A DNA stretch of 64,000 nucleotides, taken from positions 682,001 to 746,000 of the forward strand of contig OY723318.1 of NCBI GenBank assembly GCA_963210315.1. Direction: 5' to 3'. The stretch is from Rhynchopus euleeides. Lineage: Eukaryota; Euglenozoa; Diplonemea; Diplonemida; Diplonemidae. This document shows, piece after piece, positions 59,583-64,000 of this stretch. Position 1 is the first letter of the stretch. The number at the start of each line of letters is the position of its first letter. Both the position numbers and the translations under genes were made by a program. The notes beneath the pieces were generated by a model. That model was given only the letters and a program-made list of their open reading frames with translations, was not told the origin of the DNA and did no database searches.

Positions 59583-61352
59583 ATGCCAGTCCTCCCTGTG
59601 CCCACGACACCGCAAGGGGGCGCAGCCCCTGAGATGCCTACCCGTGGGAGACGCTCGTTTGCCCACGGCTCCACCCTCTCGCTCGTCACGGGGGAGAGCC
59701 CTGGCAAGATGCCCGCGGGGCGCCGCAGCGTCGCGCCCCGCCTCAGCACTATGCCCTCCGCGCCTGTCCGTGTTGGGGCCAGTGGGCATGTCGTGGCACC
59801 GATGCCCGTCAGCTTCAGCGAGCACCAGGCGACGAAGGCGGAGAACAACAGGCTGAGGCAGCAGCTGGAGCAGGTCAACGAGAAGCTCGACGAGGAGCGT
59901 GCCCTGCGGCAGAAGAAGGAGGATGAGGCGATCAGCTTCTTCAAGAAGATGTCCGACATGGAGCAGCGCCTGACACGCACGCAGCGGCTCGCAGACCGCG
60001 CGGGGAGGTTGAAGAAGCGCGAGGAGGACGAGAAGGTGAAGGGGGAGGAGCAGCTGAAGGACTCGCTCAACCTGCTGCAGGACCAGCTGCAGGAGATCGC
60101 GGATGACAAGGAGGCGCAGGCGGCGAAGCTCCAGGAGCTGTCACGCCAGCTGGCGAGCGAGCAGCGCGCTGCGGTGGTGCTCCGGAGCGAGCTGAGCAGC
60201 ATCGCACACGAGAATGAGGACCTGCGGCAGGCCAACGAGGGGCTCGAGGCGAAGCTGCACACCGCCTCCACAGAGATCAGCGAGGCGAATGCCAAGCTGG
60301 AACAGGCCGAGGGGAACAACAGCAGCCTGCGCGCCACGATGAACGACTACCGCAGCGAGACGGAGGAGCATGCGAAGGGGCTGACGCACAAGATTGAGAA
60401 CCTGACGATCGAGCTCGAGGATAAGATGGATGAGAACACGGAGCTGCACACCCAGCTGGCCTCCCTGGAGCAGACGAAGCACAGCCTGCAGGACAGCCGC
60501 GATACCGCGGAGGTGCAGCTCATGGAGAAGGCGTCTGCCCTCAGCAAGGTGGAGCGTGCGCACGCGGAGCTCTCCGACGAACACAAAGAGCTGCGCGAGC
60601 GCTTTGAGGCCGCCGAGGCCCGCCTGGAGAAGGCAGAGTCAGGGGTTGACGAGCGGAGCGGGCAGCTCTCGCAGAAGACGGAGCAGCTGTCGCAGCTGAA
60701 GGCAGAGCTGGTGGCGCTGAAGCAGTCTGCGGTGGATGTGAAGAGCGATCTGAAGCTGCGTGAGGATGACCTCGCCGAGGCGGAGAAGCAGAAGGGTGCG
60801 CTGGCCCTGCAGGTGGAGGAGCTGACGCAGGAGGTTGCGGATCTGAAGGGCACGCTGGAGAGCAAGTGCTCTGAGGACAGGCAGACACGCAAGGTGGCGT
60901 CGGAGGAGCACACGAAGCTGGTGGACAAGACTGCGGAGATGAAGGATGCGATGCGGGGGCAGAAGCGGCGGATTGCCACCCTCGAGAAGCAGTTGAATGC
61001 CGCGCGCGGTACCGCAGACGACATGGGCAAGGTGCATGCGCAGCTGGTGCAGAAGGAGGAGGAGGTGGACGACCTGGCGCAGTCGGTTGCTGTGGAGCAG
61101 CACAACGCCAAGAAGCAGGAGCTGATTGCAAACAGGCTGCGCGAGAAGATCGCCGACAAGGACGCGCAGATCACAACCCTCCGGCAGAGCAAGAAGGGGC
61201 TCGTCAAATTGTCGAATGAAAGGATCGATGGCCTGAACGCAAAGGTCCAGGAGACGATGAACGCTTTGACCGACGCACAGTATGCACCGAATGGCGGGGT
61301 GTCTGCCGAACCTTTTCCAAGAGAGTGCAGCTCATCGAGTGTTCAGCGATAA
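59583..61352 (+). CDS. Long coiled-coil protein
   Basis: 589 aa. The start at 59583 (MPVLPVPTTP) follows CCGCAGCT; 35 upstream in-frame codons are Pro-rich leader. Residues 1-80 are a basic, Ser/Arg-rich head (GRRSFAHGSTLSLVTGES). Residues 80-560 are an almost unbroken coiled coil (NNRLRQQLEQVNEKLDEERA ... DAMRGQKRRIATLEKQLNAA), myosin-tail-like in composition, so it is probably a dimeric cytoskeletal or flagellar component. The last 25 residues (after NALTDAQ) are not coiled and may be translated intron: the next frame lies in the same phase after a single TAA. Confidence 0.8.
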   Translation: MPVLPVPTTPQGGAAPEMPTRGRRSFAHGSTLSLVTGESPGKMPAGRRSVAPRLSTMPSAPVRVGASGHVVAPMPVSFSEHQATKAENNRLRQQLEQVNEKLDEERALRQKKEDEAISFFKKMSDMEQRLTRTQRLADRAGRLKKREEDEKVKGEEQLKDSLNLLQDQLQEIADDKEAQAAKLQELSRQLASEQRAAVVLRSELSSIAHENEDLRQANEGLEAKLHTASTEISEANAKLEQAEGNNSSLRATMNDYRSETEEHAKGLTHKIENLTIELEDKMDENTELHTQLASLEQTKHSLQDSRDTAEVQLMEKASALSKVERAHAELSDEHKELRERFEAAEARLEKAESGVDERSGQLSQKTEQLSQLKAELVALKQSAVDVKSDLKLREDDLAEAEKQKGALALQVEELTQEVADLKGTLESKCSEDRQTRKVASEEHTKLVDKTAEMKDAMRGQKRRIATLEKQLNAARGTADDMGKVHAQLVQKEEEVDDLAQSVAVEQHNAKKQELIANRLREKIADKDAQITTLRQSKKGLVKLSNERIDGLNAKVQETMNALTDAQYAPNGGVSAEPFPRECSSSSVQR

Positions 61353-61403
61353 GATGGGATCCATTTGTGTGCGCAGCAACAAAACAGGAGGTGGGGTGGG
61401 ATT

Positions 61404-61991
61404 ATGGAAGAGCTATTCACGGATTTCCCGGGCGAACAGGATGATGGCCGCTTGGTTTATTCCCCAGCCCACGCCACACAAACCGTCACCACCACTCCCA
61501 CCACCCACAGGGAAGAATACCGCCGCCTCGCGGCGAGCTTCACAAGGTACCGTGCCAGGCGCTACTCGGCCGCCACGGTGTATCACGATGCTGCGGCAGA
61601 CGGTGTGGTCGGAACCGACGTGCACCTGCGGGATGACACGCTGGATGACGACGAAGACAACAACAAGCCCTCGGCAGCCGCTGCTGCTGAGGGCACCCCC
61701 TGTGAAGACGAGGACAAGGGCGACGAGGCCGAGGCTGACACTCAGGACCCGAAGGAAGCCGACGATGCAAAGGCCGAGACTGGCACAAAGGAGCCCACCG
61801 ATACAGACGCAGACGCAAACACCCCCCAGGTCCAACAGGAGGGCGAGGGCACAGCCAAGCCACATGCAGGCGGGAAGCGGTCTCTCGACGAAACTGCTGC
61901 TGCTGAGGAGGCTAAGTCTGGCTCGGAGGAGGAGCAGGAGGCACCCCGCCCAAAGAAGAAGGCGAACAAGCGCAGGCGTGGGGGCCGCTAG
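61404..61991 (+). CDS. Acidic then basic tail protein, perhaps last exon of the preceding gene
   Basis: 195 aa from MEELFTDFPG. Residues 10-65 are ordinary (HREEYRRLAASFTRYRARRY), residues 70-165 are strongly acidic, and the end is a nuclear-localisation-like PRPKKKANKRRRGGR. It starts 51 bp after the stop of the coiled-coil gene, in the same reading phase, with no pyrimidine tract before it. That spacing is short for an independent trans-spliced gene. A 108-bp intron (61280-61387, GT...CAACAAAACAG) would join the frames and remove the stop. A separate gene or stop readthrough are alternatives. Function unknown. Confidence 0.6.
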   Translation: MEELFTDFPGEQDDGRLVYSPAHATQTVTTTPTTHREEYRRLAASFTRYRARRYSAATVYHDAAADGVVGTDVHLRDDTLDDDEDNNKPSAAAAAEGTPCEDEDKGDEAEADTQDPKEADDAKAETGTKEPTDTDADANTPQVQQEGEGTAKPHAGGKRSLDETAAAEEAKSGSEEEQEAPRPKKKANKRRRGGR

Positions 61992-62436
61992 GGCTAGGGC
62001 TAGGGGGGGGGGGTGGGGGTGGGGGGCGTGCAGGGAGAACGTTGGAGTGAGGAGCGGGATGGGATGTTAGGGCGTGTGAGTCTATGTATGAGATATCCCT
62101 CGCCTGAAAGCCCTGGGGTGTGGGGGTGGGGGTGGGGGGGCCTCCCCGGAGGTGAGGGGGGGTGGCGGTTCCCTTGTGTGTTGTGCGCTCTACACACACC
62201 CCCCCTGACACCCACACAAAAATAGCATTATGCTCTACACTCGTGTCAGAGGAGGGTGTGGGCACAATGTGCTCTACACACCCTCTGACACCCACACAAA
62301 AAGATTCGCGGGATGTCTCTGTGCACACAACATTTGTTGGAGGGCACCACCAGACATCTCCCTCGGTGCCGTCTCGGGCCTCCAAAACATCTGCGTCTGG
62401 GCCACCCTTTTGATCCATTCAGCTCCCCCCCCCCCC
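61992..62436. other. Intergenic stretch
   Basis: Starts with TAGGGCTAGGGC and G-runs. CCTGACACCCACACAAAAAT and TCTGACACCCACACAAAAAG (62205-62305) are a direct repeat with GTGCTCTACAC. No gene. Confidence 0.45.
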
Positions 62437-62438
62437 TA

Positions 62439-63360
62439 GGGCAGCGTTTAACCAAAACGCCTCAAAAACGCGTTTTGGGTAAAATCATCAAAACGAAACG
62501 TTTCAAAACGTCAAAACGTTTTCGTTTTTTATCAAAAACGCGTTTTTTTGGAATCTCGCGGAACGTCAAAAAAAACGCCCAAGTGGCCTGCAGCCCACCC
62601 ATGCAATGTGAAGGGAAATGTGGCTTGCGCGACAGAACGGTGTGGGAAATTCAGGGAGAGAACACTTCCGGCATGATCATTGCTAGCAGCACCCATCTCG
62701 ATCAGCTCAACGTACTCCCATTACCGGATGGTTGAGAGAGAGGACCCAACTTCTGGCCGAAGGACACTGGTTCCGCTCTGTGAGGACTTGTCTTTGAACG
62801 CACTACACGAACATTCACAGCCGTCTGTGCGAATAGCCACACGGTGGCCAGGACGGTTGGGATATCCCATGTGGGAGAACAGGATGGGATATCCCACCGG
62901 GGATAGCGACCGGGACACCGGGAGTGCGCGTGTTCCCCCCTGTGAGAACACGTGCCCTCCCCTGTGGGATAGCGACCATCACCCATGTGGGATGCCCCAT
63001 TAGGATATCGATATCCCATATTAGTGCTGCAAACCCGCAAGCTAGTCATTACCCAGCTCTTCAAACCATGAGGCAGTGCATACCAGCATTGCCCTGAGGA
63101 TTCGGCGTGGGCTGATTCGGCGTGGGGCTGGGTGAAGGGCGAATCTGCTGCGATCTGGGCGTCTGCGATGTGGTATTCATCGCAAGCCGCCACTTACTGC
63201 AGGACGGCTGGCCCTAGCCTAGGCTAGGCTGGCCCTTCCCCTAGTAAAAACCCCAAGTACTGATGACGTTTCAAAACGCGTTTTTTTCGAGCTGTGCCGT
63301 TTTCATAAAACGAAACGTTTTAAAACGTGAAACGTTTTAGCGTTTTTTTTAACGCTGCCC
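62439..63360. mobile_element. TA-flanked TIR element X3
   Basis: 922 bp between TA dinucleotides (62437-62438 and 63361-63362). Ends are GGGCAGCGTT and its complement. Terminal zones are packed with AAAACGTTTCAAAACG-type motifs (62455-62580 and 63265-63350). The interior has balanced composition, coding-like frames and a cluster of TGGGATATCCCA palindromes (62860-63020). The right end abuts the next element exactly as X1 abuts Y1. Confidence 0.82.
62585..62990 (+). pseudogene. Coding-like cargo in element X3, frameshifted
   Basis: One frame to 62735 contains CGLRDRTVWEIQGENTSGMI and STHLDQLNVLPLPDG; another from 62728 contains VEREDPTSGRRTLVPLCEDL and NALHEHSQPS. They overlap at GGATGGTTGAGAG, so a single frameshift would separate two parts of one protein. 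Base composition is unlike the host genes. No family recognised. Confidence 0.35.
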
Positions 63361-63362
63361 TA

Positions 63363-64000
63363 GGGGGGGTCATAAGCCCCCCTAAAAACGTACGAAAACC
63401 AAAATTTTCAACATACCATCAGAACCGCCCTAATACCTGATCTGACCCGAAAATCCGACCCATACCCCCCCGGAAACTGTCTGGGGCCCACTTGTGACAC
63501 CTGATACGCACTTTTGTGATGATTTTTTGGGGTCCTAAAAAATGTACCTCAGTTTCGTACCTTGCCTTTGTACCTGAACCACTCCCGACCGCATTATTTC
63601 GTTCTTTGCCTTTTCTGCGGTGGTTCTGGCTCAGGTGGCACGCATGTTGCCTTCCCCAGTGCCTCGGCAAGGTCTTTCTTGACCTGATTAGTGGGAATGT
63701 TGTGTTGTTGCGTCAGCAGAATGAGTTCAGCCACCTTCTGGGTGTAGTACTTCGATCGCATATGGGTCATTGTGAGTACTTCGTACGCCTGGGAGGCTGC
63801 ATCGGCATTAGTAGGCAGCGTTGTAGATGATTTTGCTTCGTCGATCTTAGCCTGTGAAGGCACGATTGGGATATTGTACGCCCTGAGAGCCGAAGTGGTT
63901 ATGATTGTGCTGTGTAATTTGCGCCCCGCAGGATATGCACACCACGCAGTCTCGACAACACGTATGAGAGTGTACCATGTGGGGACTCAACAAGGTCATT
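63363..64000. mobile_element. Left end of a Y-related element (Z), truncated by window edge
   Basis: Begins GGGGGGGTCATAAGCCCCCC directly after TA. Block order (CGTAC near 63400, CCGGAAACTG, CCACTTGTGACACC, TTTTTTGGGGTCCTAA, ATGTACCTCAG) loosely parallels the Y arms. The other end is beyond the window. Confidence 0.5.
63594..63986 (-). CDS. Partial coding-like frame in element Z
   Basis: Open for 130 codons on the minus strand, ending at TAA (63594-63596). No ATG precedes TMTHMRSKYY, so the start is outside, in an upstream exon, or lost. Residues read like real protein: TLIRVVETAWCAYPAGRKL, LRAYNIPIVPSQAKIDEAK, NIPTNQVKKDLAEALGKA, and a basic end PEPPQKRQRTK. Composition is balanced. As the only well-preserved frame beside a transposon end, it is a candidate for the C-terminus of the element's own protein. 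I recognise no transposase motif in the visible part. Confidence 0.5.
   Translation of the reverse strand, partial: VPTWYTLIRVVETAWCAYPAGRKLHSTIITTSALRAYNIPIVPSQAKIDEAKSSTTLPTNADAASQAYEVLTMTHMRSKYYTQKVAELILLTQQHNIPTNQVKKDLAEALGKATCVPPEPEPPQKRQRTK

Noticed and set aside
61985-62010. Telomere-like TAGGGC repeats
   Set aside because: Only two to three imperfect units followed by a G-run; sequence continues normally on both sides.
1-64000. tRNA, rRNA or snRNA genes
   Set aside because: Scanned by eye for tRNA B-box-like GGTTCGAATCC patterns and conserved rRNA or snRNA blocks; none convincing. A covariance-model search would be decisive.

Overview
This is eukaryotic nuclear DNA. About ten intronless-looking, GC-rich genes, all on the + strand, are scattered through 64 kb, and most of the rest is repeats and transposon-like elements. 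Several genes have pyrimidine-rich tracts ending in AG shortly before the start codon, and many of these tracts are C-rich. One strand, no obvious introns and acceptor-like tracts point to polycistronic transcription with trans-splicing, as in Euglenozoa. The large repeat load fits a diplonemid or another large-genome euglenozoan better than a compact kinetoplastid. The lineage is inference: no spliced-leader, tRNA or rRNA gene was seen in the window. TAA, TAG and TGA are all used as stops, so the standard code fits.

Layout. 1-10 kb has no convincing gene. It holds a 246-bp tandem palindromic repeat, dispersed repeats and several terminal-inverted-repeat (TIR) elements. At 10.2-12.6 kb is a ubiquitin-like plus DUF4116-type repeat protein, and at 14.0-15.1 kb a membrane dual-specificity phosphatase. 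15.2-23 kb is repeats, with a fragment of a non-LTR reverse-transcriptase C-terminus on the minus strand. At 23.2-25.7 kb is a leucine-rich-repeat protein. 26-41 kb is a 15-kb gene desert with at least eight TIR elements, most with visible target-site duplications. 42.0-49.7 kb is the densest stretch: a NAA50-like acetyltransferase, an Rsm22/METTL17-type mitoribosome assembly protein and a coiled-coil protein. 50.4-54.2 kb is a composite repeat block containing a poly(A)-linked tandem array of about 620-bp units. 54.9-62.0 kb has a secreted CAP protein, a small helical protein, a coiled-coil protein and an acidic/basic tail protein that may be its last exon. 62.4-64 kb is two abutting TIR elements, the second running off the window with a coding-like minus-strand frame.

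The genes do not form a pathway; their functions are unrelated, as expected for a polycistronic unit. The strongest signal outside the genes is the range of non-autonomous DNA transposons. They include hAT-like elements with 8-bp target duplications, TA-flanked elements with terminal arrays of short AT-rich palindromic motifs, long-TIR elements, and small elements with 3-bp duplications. Many carry coding-like cargo of balanced base composition unlike the GC3-rich host genes. Two different TA-flanked families abut at the same C(n)TAG(n) junction at two separate loci, and the junction without the inserted element also exists in the window.
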